Source: JADJVL01 sp046331545
GTDB lineage: Bacteria > Acidobacteriota > Holophagae > Holophagales > Holophagaceae
Direction of reading: 5' to 3'
Length of the DNA: 64,000 nucleotides
NCBI GenBank assembly: GCA_046331545.1
Contig: JAXLQR010000002.1
Coordinates: 2,914,001 to 2,978,000, forward strand
The notes beneath the pieces are model-generated. The model did not search any database. It was not told the DNA's origin and saw only the letters and a list, made by a program, of their open reading frames with translations. This document shows, one piece after another, positions 1 through 9,328 of the stretch. The stretch's first letter is position 1; every line of letters begins with the position of its first letter. The translations under genes were made by a program, and so were the position numbers.

Positions 1-1613
1 TGGCCGCCGCCTGGCTTCGGGCCGGGGGCTGGGCCCTGCCCCGCACCGAGGCCTTCCCGGACCCGGCGAAGGTCCGCGCCCGGCTCCAGGAGCTGGCGGC
101 GGAACTGAAGGGCCAGGCCCGGCTGGGCCTCGACCTCCGGGGCCTGCGGGACGGCGCGGATGGCATCGTCGAGGCGGCCCGGGAGGCCGGCGTGGCCTTC
201 CTGCTCCACACCGCCGACCTGCCGCCCGCCCTGGACGCCCTGCGCCGGGCCGCTCTGCCGCGCATCGCGGCGGTGGCCAGCGTGGAGGAGGGCCGGCGGG
301 CCGCGGCCCGGGGCGCCGATGCCCTGCTGGCCCGGAGCGAGGACGTGGCGGTCCTGCAGAGCCTCGGCCTGCCGGTGGTGGCCGAGGCCGAGAGCGCCGC
401 GGAGGCCCGGGAGGCCCACCGTTCCGGCGCCGCCGGCCTGAGGCCGCGCTCGCCGCACGCGCTGCCCGAGGGGGCGTCTCCGGCCCTGGTCCCCGGTCCC
501 GCCGCGGCTCCGCTGCCCCGCCTGCGCATCCGCGAACTGGACGTGGCCTATCCGATCCAGCAGGGCGGCATGGGGGTCGGCGTCTCCTGGGAAGGCCTGG
601 CCGGGGCCGTGGCCGCCGCCGGAGGCGTGGGGCTCGTCTCCGCCATCGGCACCGCCTACCACCCTTCCGCCCGCAGCCCGAAGCGCCTGGGACGGCCCGA
701 CGGTTCCGCGGCCCTGAACCCGCCCGAGGTGCTGAAGGGCATCCTCGCCGAGGCGCGCCGCCGGTCGCGGGGCCGCGGCGCCGTGGGCGTGAACATCCTG
801 TGCGCCATCGAGGGCTACGACGAGGCCGTGCGCGCCTCGGTGGAGGGCGGCGCGCAGCTCATCGTCTCCGGCGCGGGGCTGCCCCTGAACCTGCCGGCCC
901 TGGTGGGGGACGCGGACGTGGCCCTGGTGCCCATCGTCTCCTCGGGCCGCGCCCTGGGGATCCTCTGCCGCCAGTGGCAGCGCAAGCACGGCCGCCTGCC
1001 GGACGCCGTGGTGCTGGAAGGCCCCGAGAGCGGAGGCCACCAGGGCCTGAGCGCCGAGCAGTGCGCAGATCCCGCCCACCGGCTCGAGAACCTCCTGCCC
1101 GAGGTGCTCGCCGAGCGGGACCGCTGGGGCGACTTCCCCGTGATCGTGGCCGGTGGCGTGTGGGACCACGGGGACATCGAGCGGTTCCTCGCCCTGGGCG
1201 CCGCGGGCGTGCAGATGGGCACGCGCTTCATCGGCACCTTCGAGTGCGACGCCCATCCCACCTTCAAGGACACCATCCTCAAGGCCCGGGCCGAGGACAT
1301 CGTGCTCATGAAGTCGCCCGTGGGCCTTCCCGCCCGCGGCGTGCGCACCGCGCTCCAGTCCCGCCTCGAGGCCGGCACCGCGCCGCCGGTGCGCTGCGTG
1401 AGCCGCTGCCTGCAGCCCTGCGGCCACGGCCGGGGTGCGGCGGAGGCCGGCTACTGCATCGCCGACCGCCTCGGCGACGCGTGGAACGGCGACGTCGAAA
1501 GCGGTCTCTTCTTCTCCGGCACGAACGGATCGCGGCTGAGGGAGCTGGTCGGCGTCCGGGACCTCCTGGAGGAGCTGACCCAGGATCCGGGGCTCTCGCG
1601 GCTGGGGGCCTGA
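1..1613 (+). CDS. FabK/nitronate monooxygenase-family flavoprotein, 5' end outside window
   Basis: The frame is open from base 3 to the TGA at 1611-1613, so at least 536 residues are present and the true start lies upstream; an internal GTG at 192 is not the start. The C-terminal two thirds is a complete NMO/2-nitropropane dioxygenase TIM barrel: YPIQQGGMGVGVS near the phosphate-binding start, GPESGGHQG (the family GGH motif), VIVAGGV and GVQMGTRFI. A cysteine-rich stretch (CVSRCLQPCGHG, then YCI) follows, as in some bacterial members. The family binds FMN and oxidises nitronates or reduces enoyl-ACP; which reaction applies cannot be told. The first ~170 residues look like a degenerate second barrel of the same kind. 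Confidence 0.85.
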   Translation, partial: AAAWLRAGGWALPRTEAFPDPAKVRARLQELAAELKGQARLGLDLRGLRDGADGIVEAAREAGVAFLLHTADLPPALDALRRAALPRIAAVASVEEGRRAAARGADALLARSEDVAVLQSLGLPVVAEAESAAEAREAHRSGAAGLRPRSPHALPEGASPALVPGPAAAPLPRLRIRELDVAYPIQQGGMGVGVSWEGLAGAVAAAGGVGLVSAIGTAYHPSARSPKRLGRPDGSAALNPPEVLKGILAEARRRSRGRGAVGVNILCAIEGYDEAVRASVEGGAQLIVSGAGLPLNLPALVGDADVALVPIVSSGRALGILCRQWQRKHGRLPDAVVLEGPESGGHQGLSAEQCADPAHRLENLLPEVLAERDRWGDFPVIVAGGVWDHGDIERFLALGAAGVQMGTRFIGTFECDAHPTFKDTILKARAEDIVLMKSPVGLPARGVRTALQSRLEAGTAPPVRCVSRCLQPCGHGRGAAEAGYCIADRLGDAWNGDVESGLFFSGTNGSRLRELVGVRDLLEELTQDPGLSRLGA

Positions 1614-1644
1614 GGGACGGATCCGCGGCGGCCGCGGGGGTCGT

Positions 1645-2475
1645 TCAGCGCCGCGGGTTCCAGAGCGGATGCTCGAAGCTCAGGTAGAGAAAGACCGCCC
1701 TTTCCCCCTTGGACGGACCCAGCCCGACGGGGAAGGAGAGCCCCGGGACGACCTGCAGGCCGCTCTTGAAGTTCATCGCCCAGCGCAGGCCCGGATTGAT
1801 CAGGAACGCGCTCTGCCGGGTCTTCCTGCCCGGGCCGATGACCTGCTCGGTGCGGGTGTAGGCGACCTCGAGCATCGCGTTGAAGGTGGGACGCACCAGC
1901 CAGATCAGGCTCTGGCCGAGGTTCCACCCCGACAGGTCGGCCCGCTCCCCGCGCTCGTTCCGGGCGCGGGGAACGCGGGTGGCTCCCAGGTTGAGGTGGG
2001 TGACGGCCCGGGGGCCGAGCGCCACGCTCAAGGGAAGGTTGACCTGCCAGCCCACGGCGCCGTTGCCCCGGGCCTCCTTCTCGTCCCCCGTGGGAAGGAT
2101 GAGGGAGAGCCTCGGCGCCAAAGCCACCGTGGACTCCCCGTCCCCCAGGAGCTGGTAGCGGTAGTTCAGGAGGAGGTCCCCGACGCCGCGGCGCCCGTCC
2201 GCCGAGGCGTCCAGCCGCTGGTAGGGCAGGGTGAGACTCAGCTGGTGCGCCTGCGTGGGGGCGGGCCACTCCTGGGTGAAGGTGTAGATCCAGTCCCGGT
2301 TCTGCTGGGACCGCGAGAAGGTGCTGATGTGCTGGATGACGCCGTCCTCCTGGTTGTAGGCCTCCTCGATCAGGAAGGAGTTGTCCTGGATCGGGCCCGG
2401 CGCCTGGCCCTTCTCCTGGGCTCCCAGGGCGGATCCGGCGAGCAGGGCGGCGAGGAGGGCCAGCAGGGGTCTCAT
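1645..2475 (-). CDS. outer-membrane beta-barrel protein, phenol-degradation MetA-like
   Basis: 276 residues with a clean signal peptide (MRPLLALLAALLAGSALGAQ) and alternating amphipathic strands, including SLTLPYQRLD, GVGDLLLNYRYQL and APRLSLILPTGDEKEARG. This pattern (LP.GD followed by a Gly-rich stretch) is typical of the MetA-pathway-of-phenol-degradation/transporter barrel family (PF13557 type). It should sit in the outer membrane; the substrate is unknown. It converges on the FabK-like gene with about 30 bases between stops. The ATG at 2475 follows a GGAGACCCTCC-like purine stretch on its strand. Confidence 0.7.
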   Translation of the reverse strand: MRPLLALLAALLAGSALGAQEKGQAPGPIQDNSFLIEEAYNQEDGVIQHISTFSRSQQNRDWIYTFTQEWPAPTQAHQLSLTLPYQRLDASADGRRGVGDLLLNYRYQLLGDGESTVALAPRLSLILPTGDEKEARGNGAVGWQVNLPLSVALGPRAVTHLNLGATRVPRARNERGERADLSGWNLGQSLIWLVRPTFNAMLEVAYTRTEQVIGPGRKTRQSAFLINPGLRWAMNFKSGLQVVPGLSFPVGLGPSKGERAVFLYLSFEHPLWNPRR

Positions 2476-2559
2476 GGAGGGTCTCCGGCGGGGACGACCG
2501 GAATCCCCGGTCCTTCCGACCCTAGAAGCCCTCCACCTTGATGGGCGTCACAATGGGAG

Positions 2560-2572
2560 ATTGAGTCTCAAT
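2560..2572. promoter_or_regulatory. 13-base palindrome upstream of the outer-membrane gene
   Basis: ATTGAGTCTCAAT is a perfect 6-1-6 inverted repeat about 85 bases upstream of the start at 2475, in the only intergenic space (2476-2610) between that gene and the 3' end of radA. On the minus strand the half CATTGAGAC is followed by CATTGTGAC, a near direct repeat. The position suits a repressor or activator site for the barrel gene. No regulator is assigned. Confidence 0.3.
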
Positions 2573-2610
2573 GAATGAAGGCCTCCAGGCCAAGGGGCCC
2601 CGGGAACGAG

Positions 2611-3984
2611 TCACGCCTCCTCGGCCTCGCCCCCGAGCCAGGGCCGCGTGCGCAGCCGCTCCACGCTGGTCTCGGCCAGCACCTCCAGGGGCGCCTTCCC
2701 CTCGAGGCCGAGGCGGGGCACGGCGGCCCGGGCGAAGCCCAGGCGCGAGCCCTCCTGCAGCCGCAGGGGCAGCTGGGCCACGGGCCGCACCTCTCCGGTC
2801 AGTCCGACCTCGCCCATGAAGAGGCACTTCTCCGCCAGGAGCCGGCCCGTGGCGCTGCTGGCCAGGGCCGCGATCACGGCGAGGTCCGCCGCCGGGTCCT
2901 CCACCTCCAGGCCGCCGGCCACGTTCACGTACACGTCCCGGTCATGGAGCTGCACGCCGCCGCGGCGCTCGGCGACCGCGCACAGCATGGCCAGGCGCTG
3001 GGAGTCGAGGCCCAGGGCCGTGCGGCGCGGGATGCCGAGGCCCGCCGAAGCCACGAGGGCCTGGATCTCCACCACCATGGGCCGGGTGCCGCTGAGCACG
3101 ACGGTGGCGGCGCAGCCCGGGCGCGGCTCGGCGTCCAGGAAGAAGGGATTGCCCTCCGCCGCCACGAGACCCCGTTCCGTCATGGCGAAGACCCCCAGCT
3201 CGAAGGCGGCGCCGAAACGGTTCTTGAGCGCCCGCAGGAGCCGGTGGTGGTGGTGCCGGTCCCCCTCGAAGGCCAGCACCGTGTCCACGAGGTGCTCGAG
3301 CACCTTCGGCCCGGCGAGGCTGCCGTCCTTGGTGACATGGCCCACCAGCACCAGGGGCGTGCCCGTGGCCTTGGACCAGCGGGCGAGGCGCTGGGCGCAG
3401 CCCCGCACCTGGCTGACGCTGCCGGCGCTGGACTCGAACTCGGGATCGAAGAGGGTCTGGATGGAGTCCACCAGCAGCAGGCGCGGCTTCAGGCGGTCCG
3501 CCGCCTCGAGGATGCGGTGCACGTCGGTCTCGGCCAGCAGGTGGATGTCGGGGCTCTCGGCGCCGAGCCGCCGGGCGCGGAGCTTGATCTGCCGCTCGCT
3601 CTCCTCGCCGCTCGCGTACAACACGGCACCCTGTCCCTGGGCGGCCCACTGGAGCAGGAGGGTGCTCTTGCCGATGCCGGGCTCGCCGCCCAGCAGCACC
3701 ACCATGCCGGGCACCACGCCGCCGCCGAGGACGCGGTCCAGCTCGCCGAGGCCGGTGGCCTCCCGCTGGGTGTCGCTCAGCTCCACGTCCAGCAGGGAGA
3801 CGGGACCCGCGTAGCCGCTCTGGGCGTAGGCGCTGCCGTTGGCGCCGCGCCGCAGGTCCTTCGCGAGGGTGCCTCGCACCTCCTCGATGGCGTCCCAGGC
3901 GCCGCAGGACGTGCACTTGCCCAGGGCCTTGGGGAAGCGCGCGCCGCAGGCGGTGCATTCGAAGAGGGGGGAGCTGCGGGCCAT
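2611..3984 (-). CDS. radA: DNA repair protein RadA (Sms)
   Basis: RadA is a RecA-like helicase that drives branch migration during recombination. In order: a C4 zinc finger (CTACGARFPKALGKCTSCG, residues ~10-28), a RecA ATPase core with Walker A GGEPGIGKST and Walker B LLLVDSIQT, the RadA-specific KNRFG motif, then a Lon-protease-like C-terminal domain. I chose the ATG at 3984 (457 residues) because it puts the zinc finger near residue 9 as usual; a GTG at 4020 would add 12 residues. It is divergent from the formate-THF ligase gene. Confidence 0.95.
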   Translation of the reverse strand: MARSSPLFECTACGARFPKALGKCTSCGAWDAIEEVRGTLAKDLRRGANGSAYAQSGYAGPVSLLDVELSDTQREATGLGELDRVLGGGVVPGMVVLLGGEPGIGKSTLLLQWAAQGQGAVLYASGEESERQIKLRARRLGAESPDIHLLAETDVHRILEAADRLKPRLLLVDSIQTLFDPEFESSAGSVSQVRGCAQRLARWSKATGTPLVLVGHVTKDGSLAGPKVLEHLVDTVLAFEGDRHHHHRLLRALKNRFGAAFELGVFAMTERGLVAAEGNPFFLDAEPRPGCAATVVLSGTRPMVVEIQALVASAGLGIPRRTALGLDSQRLAMLCAVAERRGGVQLHDRDVYVNVAGGLEVEDPAADLAVIAALASSATGRLLAEKCLFMGEVGLTGEVRPVAQLPLRLQEGSRLGFARAAVPRLGLEGKAPLEVLAETSVERLRTRPWLGGEAEEA

Positions 3985-4031
3985 GGCACCACGGTAAGAT
4001 TTTCGACTAAATTTCGCCACCCAATATTTGC

Positions 4032-4059
4032 GTCACAGGTGGGCCCAGGGCCCTGTGAC
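4032..4059. promoter_or_regulatory. inverted repeat between radA and fhs
   Basis: GTCACAGG (4032-4039) and CCTGTGAC (4052-4059) form an 8-base inverted repeat with a GGGCCC-containing centre, inside the divergent radA/fhs intergenic region. It could be an operator or a transcript hairpin. TAGTCT at 4099-4104 is a possible -10 for fhs, but no good -35 is seen. Confidence 0.3.
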
Positions 4060-4135
4060 AGCGGTCAAACCCAAGCGGTCCAAGGGCCTCCGGGCTCCTA
4101 GTCTGGTCCTTGGACGCTTGCTCAAGGGACCCGCC

Positions 4136-6049
4136 ATGGCCACCACTTCCACCCTGAACGGAACCTCCATCCTGGCCCGGAAGCACCCGGTCCCCTCGGA
4201 CCTGGAGATCGCCCAGGCGGCGCGGCTCCACCCCATCGCCCACATCGCCGAGTCCCTCGGCCTCCGCGAGGACGAGATCGAGTTCCACGGGCCCACCATG
4301 GCGAAGGTGCGCCTGGAAGTCCTGCAGCGCCTCGAGGGACGCGCGGAGGGGAAGTACATCGACGTCACCGCCATCACGCCCACGCCCCTGGGCGAAGGCA
4401 AGACCACCGTCACCGTGGGCCTCAGCCAGGCCCTGGGCGCGCAGCTCGGCCGCCGCGTGGTGACCTGCATCCGCCAGCCCAGCCAGGGCCCCACCTTCGG
4501 CATCAAGGGCGGCGCGGCCGGTGGCGGCTACAGCCAGGTGGTGCCCATGGAGGACTTCAACCTCCACCTCACCGGCGACATCCACGCCATCACCGCGGCC
4601 CACAACCTCGCGGCCGCGGCCCTGGACGCCCGGATGTTCCACGAGTCCCAGCTGAGCGACGAGGACCTCTTCGACCGCCTCTGCCCGAAGGACAAGGAGG
4701 GGAGGCGCCGCTTCGCCGTGAACATGAAGGGCCGCCTCGCCCGCCTCGGCCTGCCCGCCAACGACCCCGAGGCCCTGAACCCCGAGCAGCGCCGCCGCTT
4801 CGCCCGCCTCGACATCGACCCCGACCGGATCATGTGGCGCCGCGTGGTGGACACCAGCGACCGCTTCCTGCGGGGCGTCGAGCTGGGCCGCGGGCCCGAG
4901 GAGGCGGGCCACGCCCGGGTCTCCGGCTTCGACATCACGGTGGCCAGCGAGATCATGGCCATCCTGGCGCTCACCTCGGGCCTCGCTGACATGCGCCGCC
5001 GCCTGGGCCGCATGGTGCTGGCCTTCAACCGCGCCGGCGAGCCCGTCACCGCCGACGACCTGGGCGTGGCCGGCGCCATGACGGTGCTCATGCGCGACGC
5101 GCTGAAGCCCACCCTGATGCAGACCCTGGAAGGCACGCCGGTGCTGGTGCACGCGGGCCCCTTTGCCAACATCGCCCACGGCAACTCCTCCATCCTCGCG
5201 GACCAGATCGCCCTCAAGCTGGGCGACGTGGTGGTCACCGAGTCGGGTTTCGGCGCCGACATGGGCATGGAGAAGTTCTTCGACATCAAGTGCCGCACCA
5301 GCGGCCTGGTGCCGGACGCGGTGGTGCTGGTGGCCACGGTGCGCGCCCTGAAGATGCACGGCGGTGGCCCCAAGGTGGTGGCCGGCAAGAAGCTGGATCC
5401 CGTGTACCAGAACGAGAACCTCGAGCTGCTGGAGAAGGGCCTGCCGAACCTGCTGCACCACGTCCGCGTGGCCCGCAGCTTCGGCATCCCCGTGGTGGTG
5501 GCGGTGAACGCCTTCGCCACGGACACGCCGGCGGAGCTGGAGCTTGTGCGGAAGGCCGCCATCGAGCAGGGCGGCGCCTTCGACGCCGTGGTCTGCCGCG
5601 TCTGGGCCGAGGGCGGGGAAGGGGCCGTGGACCTGGCCCAGGCGGTGCTGCGCGCGGCGGAGCAGCCCTCCGAGTTCCGCTTCCTCTATCCCCTGGAGGC
5701 CGGCCTCAAGGAGAAGATCGAGACCATCGCCCGGGAGGTCTACGGCGCCGACGGCGTGGACTACTCGGCGGAGGCCGAGGCCAAGATCGCCGAGTTCGAG
5801 CGCCTGGGCTACGGACGCCTGCCGGTGTGCATGGCCAAGACCCACCTCAGCCTCAGCCACGACCCGGCGCTGAAGGGCGAGCCCAAGGGCTTCCGCATCC
5901 CGGTGCGGGAGATCCGCGCCTCCCTGGGCGCGGGCTTCGTGTATCCGATCCTCGGCAAGATGGCCACCATGCCGGGCCTGCCCACCCGGCCGGGCTTCTT
6001 CGACGTGGACGTGGACCTGGAGACGGGCCAGGTCCTGGGGCTGTTCTAG
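4136..6049 (+). CDS. fhs: formate--tetrahydrofolate ligase (long, eukaryote-like form)
   Basis: Catalyses ATP-dependent formylation of tetrahydrofolate to 10-formyl-THF. The P-loop TPTPLGEGKTT and the family motifs RQPSQGPTFGIKGGAAGGGY, EFNLHLTGDIHAITAA-like and MHGGGP are present. The product from the ATG at 4136 is 637 residues; AAGGGA about 8 bases upstream serves as RBS. Most bacterial enzymes are ~557 residues. The extra length includes a stretch RRFARLDIDPDRIMWRRVVD followed by DRFLRG, which I recognise as characteristic of the ligase domain of eukaryotic C1-THF synthase (MTHFD1). Upstream in-frame codons from 4028 lack an RBS. Confidence 0.95.
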   Translation: MATTSTLNGTSILARKHPVPSDLEIAQAARLHPIAHIAESLGLREDEIEFHGPTMAKVRLEVLQRLEGRAEGKYIDVTAITPTPLGEGKTTVTVGLSQALGAQLGRRVVTCIRQPSQGPTFGIKGGAAGGGYSQVVPMEDFNLHLTGDIHAITAAHNLAAAALDARMFHESQLSDEDLFDRLCPKDKEGRRRFAVNMKGRLARLGLPANDPEALNPEQRRRFARLDIDPDRIMWRRVVDTSDRFLRGVELGRGPEEAGHARVSGFDITVASEIMAILALTSGLADMRRRLGRMVLAFNRAGEPVTADDLGVAGAMTVLMRDALKPTLMQTLEGTPVLVHAGPFANIAHGNSSILADQIALKLGDVVVTESGFGADMGMEKFFDIKCRTSGLVPDAVVLVATVRALKMHGGGPKVVAGKKLDPVYQNENLELLEKGLPNLLHHVRVARSFGIPVVVAVNAFATDTPAELELVRKAAIEQGGAFDAVVCRVWAEGGEGAVDLAQAVLRAAEQPSEFRFLYPLEAGLKEKIETIAREVYGADGVDYSAEAEAKIAEFERLGYGRLPVCMAKTHLSLSHDPALKGEPKGFRIPVREIRASLGAGFVYPILGKMATMPGLPTRPGFFDVDVDLETGQVLGLF

Positions 6050-6076
6050 AACCCGCGACATCCTCCGGGGGCCGCC

Positions 6077-7369
6077 ATGGGCCATCGGACCTTCAAGCGC
6101 GTGCCCGGCAGCTACGGCCGGCTCGCGGAGCGCCTCAACCGCTTCCCCCAGGGCGCGCCGCCCACGGAGCTGCTCTTCCGCATCCTCAAGCTCCTGGTGA
6201 GCGAGCGGGAGGCCGGCCTGCTGGCGAAGGTCCCCATCCGCCCCTTCACCGCGGCGAAGGCGGCCCGCATCTGGGACCTTCCGGAGGCGGAGGCGCGCAG
6301 GGTGCTGGAAGGCCTCGTGGAGCGCTGCGTGCTCCTGGACATCCTCGAGGGTCCCGAAGCCCGCTACGTCCTGCCGCCGCCCATGGCGGGCTTCTTCGAG
6401 TTCTCGATGATGCGGGTCCGGGGGGACGTGGACCAGAAGGCGCTCTCCGAGCTCTTCTCCGCGTACCTGAACGTGGAGGAGGACTTCGCCCGGGACCTCT
6501 TCGCCACGGGCACCACGCAGCTCGGCCGGGTCTTCGTGGACGAGGGTTCGCTCCCTGACGACGACGGCGCCCTCGAGGTCCTGGACCACGAGCGGGCCAG
6601 CGCGGTGGTGGAGGGGGCGAAGGCCATCGGGGTCGGCCTCTGCTACTGCCGCCACAAGATGTCCCACCTGGGCCGCGCCTGCGATGCGCCCATGGACCTC
6701 TGCATGACCTTCGGGGCCTGTGCCGACGCCCTCACCCGCCGCGGCGCGGCCCGGGCGGTGGACAGAATGGAAGCGCTCGATCTGCTGGAGCAGGCCCGGG
6801 AGCGGCGCCTGGTGCAGTTCGGGGAGAACGTGCGCCGGGACGTGGCCTTCATCTGCAACTGCTGCGGATGCTGCTGCGAGGCCCTGGTGGCCGCGCGGCG
6901 CTTCGGCTTCATGCACCCCGTGCACACCACGGACTGGATCCCTGAGCTGGCCGGGGACCGCTGCAATGGCTGCGGCCTCTGCGTGACGGCCTGCCCGGTG
7001 GAGGCGCTGTCCCTGGTGTCCGCCCACGATCCGGAACGCGCCGCCGCGAAGGTCGCGAGGCTGGACGAGGAGCCCTGCCTGGGCTGCGGCGTCTGCGTGC
7101 GGGCCTGCGCCCGGGGCGCCCTGCGCCTCCGCCGCCGCGAGGTCCGGGTGCTCCCGCCGGCCACCACCGCCCACCGCGCGGTGCTGATGGCGATCGAACG
7201 GGGCAAGCTCGCCGAGCTGCTGGTGGACGGCCAGGCCACCCATGGGCATCGCGCGGTGGCCAACCTTCTGGGCGCGGTGCTGAAGCTGCCGCCCCTGAAG
7301 CAGGCCCTGGCCTCGAAGCAGCTCCGCTCCCGCTTCGTGGACCGGCTGCTGGCGGGGAGTTCCGCCTAA
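6077..7369 (+). CDS. 4Fe-4S dicluster protein with N-terminal winged-helix-like region
   Basis: 430 residues. The C-terminal part has two ferredoxin clusters, CNGCGLCVTACPVEA (~residues 296-310) and CLGCGVCVRACARGA (~337-351), preceded by further cysteine groups CYCRHKM and CNCCGCCCEAL. The N-terminal ~100 residues (ELLFRILKLLVSEREAGLL, then AARIWDLPEAEARRVLEGL) resemble a winged-helix module. It likely transfers electrons in the cytoplasm or senses redox state; the partner is unknown. It lies 27 bases after fhs in the same direction, so it may be co-transcribed, and it converges on the S9 peptidase with 3 bases between stops. Confidence 0.7.
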   Translation: MGHRTFKRVPGSYGRLAERLNRFPQGAPPTELLFRILKLLVSEREAGLLAKVPIRPFTAAKAARIWDLPEAEARRVLEGLVERCVLLDILEGPEARYVLPPPMAGFFEFSMMRVRGDVDQKALSELFSAYLNVEEDFARDLFATGTTQLGRVFVDEGSLPDDDGALEVLDHERASAVVEGAKAIGVGLCYCRHKMSHLGRACDAPMDLCMTFGACADALTRRGAARAVDRMEALDLLEQARERRLVQFGENVRRDVAFICNCCGCCCEALVAARRFGFMHPVHTTDWIPELAGDRCNGCGLCVTACPVEALSLVSAHDPERAAAKVARLDEEPCLGCGVCVRACARGALRLRRREVRVLPPATTAHRAVLMAIERGKLAELLVDGQATHGHRAVANLLGAVLKLPPLKQALASKQLRSRFVDRLLAGSSA

Positions 7370-7372
7370 GCC

Positions 7373-9328
7373 CTACTTCAGGAGCTTTCCCACGAACCAG
7401 TCGAGGTTCGTCTGCATGGTCTTCAGGGTGGCCTTGGGCTCGGTGGGGCCGTGGGCCTGGCGGGGGAAGACCAGCATGCGGCTCTCCACCCCCAGGTGGC
7501 GAAGGGCGTTGAAGAGCTCGTAGCCCTGGCTGATGGGCACCCGGAGGTCGCCCTCGTTGTGCTGGATGAGCGACGGCGTCCGGGCGTTCCTCACCGCGGT
7601 CATGGACCCGTGGGTGCGGTAGGCCTCGGGCTTCTCCCAGGCCTGGCCGCCGAAGTAGTCGGGGATGAAATCGGGGATGTCCGAGGTGCCGTTGAAGCTC
7701 TCGAGGTTCGTCACCGCCGCGCCGATGGAGGCGGCCCTGAAGCGGTGGGTCTGGGTGATGATCCAGCTGGTCATGAAGCCGCCGTAGCTCCAGCCCATGA
7801 CGCCCAGGCGCCCGGGGTCGGCGACGCCCAGGGCGATGACCTTGTCCACGCCCTTCATGAGGTCCTCGTAGTCCGCGCCGCCCCAGTCGGCGAGGTTGCC
7901 GTTCCGGAAGGCGAAGCCGTAGCCCGTGGAGCCCCGGGGGTTCGGCCGGAGGACGGCGATGCCCTTCGCCGCGAAGGCGGCGATGGGATAGGCGCCCGGG
8001 TTGCCCACGAAGGCCTGGGTGAAGGCGCCGGCGGGGCCGCCGTGGACGTTGAGGATCAGCGGCACCTTGGAGCCCGCGGCGTAGCCGAGCGGGTAGGTCA
8101 GCAGGCCTTCGATCGCCTGGCCCTTGGCGCCGGTCCAGCGGATCACCTCCGTGCGGGGCGCGGGCAGGGTGGCCAGGGCCTGGTTCACGGAGGAGACCTT
8201 CACGGCCTTTGGCGCGGCCAGGTCCAGGAGGAAGGCTTCCACGGGCTGGTCCGGCGCCTGAAGGGTGAGGCCCAGGGCGCGTCCGCTGGCATTCAGACTG
8301 ACGCTCGTGGCCAGGGGCAGGGGGAGCGGCAGGTTGACGATGGCGCCGGTCGCGGGGGTTTGGGTGGCCAGCTGGGCCCGGGTGCCCGAGGATTCGCTGA
8401 AGAGGAGCTTTCCGTCGGCGGTCCAGCCGATGAGATCGGGCCTGGCATCGGGCGTCTCCGGCAGGGCCTTCGGCGCGCCGCCGGAGGCGCCCACCACCGC
8501 GAGGTGGCCGCGGAAGACCCAGGTGGGCGGGTTGGAGGACTCCTGGAAGGCGATGCGGGTCCCGTCCAGGGAATAGGCGGGGTTGGTCTCCGCGGCCCGG
8601 GTGGCGGCCAGGGTCCGCACGGTGCCGCTGGCCACCTCCACCACCGCGAGGTCCGCGGTCACCCAGTCGTTGGCGAGGGGGCTTCGGACGTGGGAGTAGA
8701 CGATGGACCGGGAATCCGGGGACCAGTCGAACTCGTTGACGGTGCGGTCCTCCTGGGTGAGCTGCCGCACCTCCCGCTTGCCGTCGCCGCCGGGCGCCAG
8801 GGCCACCACGTAGAGCCGCCGCTGGGCGGGCTTCTCGAAGGCCCAGCGGGCGTCGTCCTTCCCCTTGGCGGCCTTCTCCTCCGCTTCGGTCTTCGCATCC
8901 AGCATGGTGAAGGCGATGGACTTCCCGTCCGGCGACCAGGCGAAGGCGGCGAGGTCCCCCTTCACCTCGGTGAGGACCTCGGCCTCGCCGCCGTCCAGGG
9001 GCAGGGCGTAGAGCTGCCCCTTGCCGGAGCGGCTGCTGAGGAAGGCGAGTGTCCTTCCGTCGGGGGACCACCGGGGGGCGGAGGATGACTTCTCGCCGCG
9101 GGTCAGCGGGCGGGCGCCCGATGCATCCCCGAGCCAGATCTGGCTGACGAACTCGCTCCTCTCCGGCGTCATCACGGCCTCGCGGACCACGAAGGCCGCG
9201 CGGCGGCCGTCCGGGGCGGGCTGCACGTCGGAGACCGGCCGCACCTTCATCTGCATCGCGGGCGTCCAGTCCTGGGCGGCCAGGGCGAGGGAGAGGCAGG
9301 GCAGGCAGAGGGCGGCAGCGAGGCGCAT
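7373..9328 (-). CDS. exported S9-family (acylaminoacyl/dipeptidyl) peptidase
   Basis: 651 residues with a signal peptide (MRLAAALCLPCLSLALAAQD). The first ~390 residues carry WD40-like PD40 blades (SPDGRTLAFLSSR, SPDGKSIAFT, SPDSRSIVYS, SLDGTRIAFQ) forming the propeller. The alpha/beta-hydrolase domain follows, with the oxyanion loop NVHGGPAGAF, nucleophile elbow GWSYGGFMTSW, Asp in HNEGDLRVP and His in RQAHGPTE. It should act in the periplasm on oligopeptides. The divergent CLC channel gene lies upstream. Confidence 0.9.
   Translation of the reverse strand: MRLAAALCLPCLSLALAAQDWTPAMQMKVRPVSDVQPAPDGRRAAFVVREAVMTPERSEFVSQIWLGDASGARPLTRGEKSSSAPRWSPDGRTLAFLSSRSGKGQLYALPLDGGEAEVLTEVKGDLAAFAWSPDGKSIAFTMLDAKTEAEEKAAKGKDDARWAFEKPAQRRLYVVALAPGGDGKREVRQLTQEDRTVNEFDWSPDSRSIVYSHVRSPLANDWVTADLAVVEVASGTVRTLAATRAAETNPAYSLDGTRIAFQESSNPPTWVFRGHLAVVGASGGAPKALPETPDARPDLIGWTADGKLLFSESSGTRAQLATQTPATGAIVNLPLPLPLATSVSLNASGRALGLTLQAPDQPVEAFLLDLAAPKAVKVSSVNQALATLPAPRTEVIRWTGAKGQAIEGLLTYPLGYAAGSKVPLILNVHGGPAGAFTQAFVGNPGAYPIAAFAAKGIAVLRPNPRGSTGYGFAFRNGNLADWGGADYEDLMKGVDKVIALGVADPGRLGVMGWSYGGFMTSWIITQTHRFRAASIGAAVTNLESFNGTSDIPDFIPDYFGGQAWEKPEAYRTHGSMTAVRNARTPSLIQHNEGDLRVPISQGYELFNALRHLGVESRMLVFPRQAHGPTEPKATLKTMQTNLDWFVGKLLK

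Noticed and set aside
2560..2572. Fur box before the outer-membrane gene
   Set aside because: The palindrome ATTGAGTCTCAAT does not match the Fur consensus (GATAATGATAATCATTATC-type); it is listed only as an unassigned palindrome.
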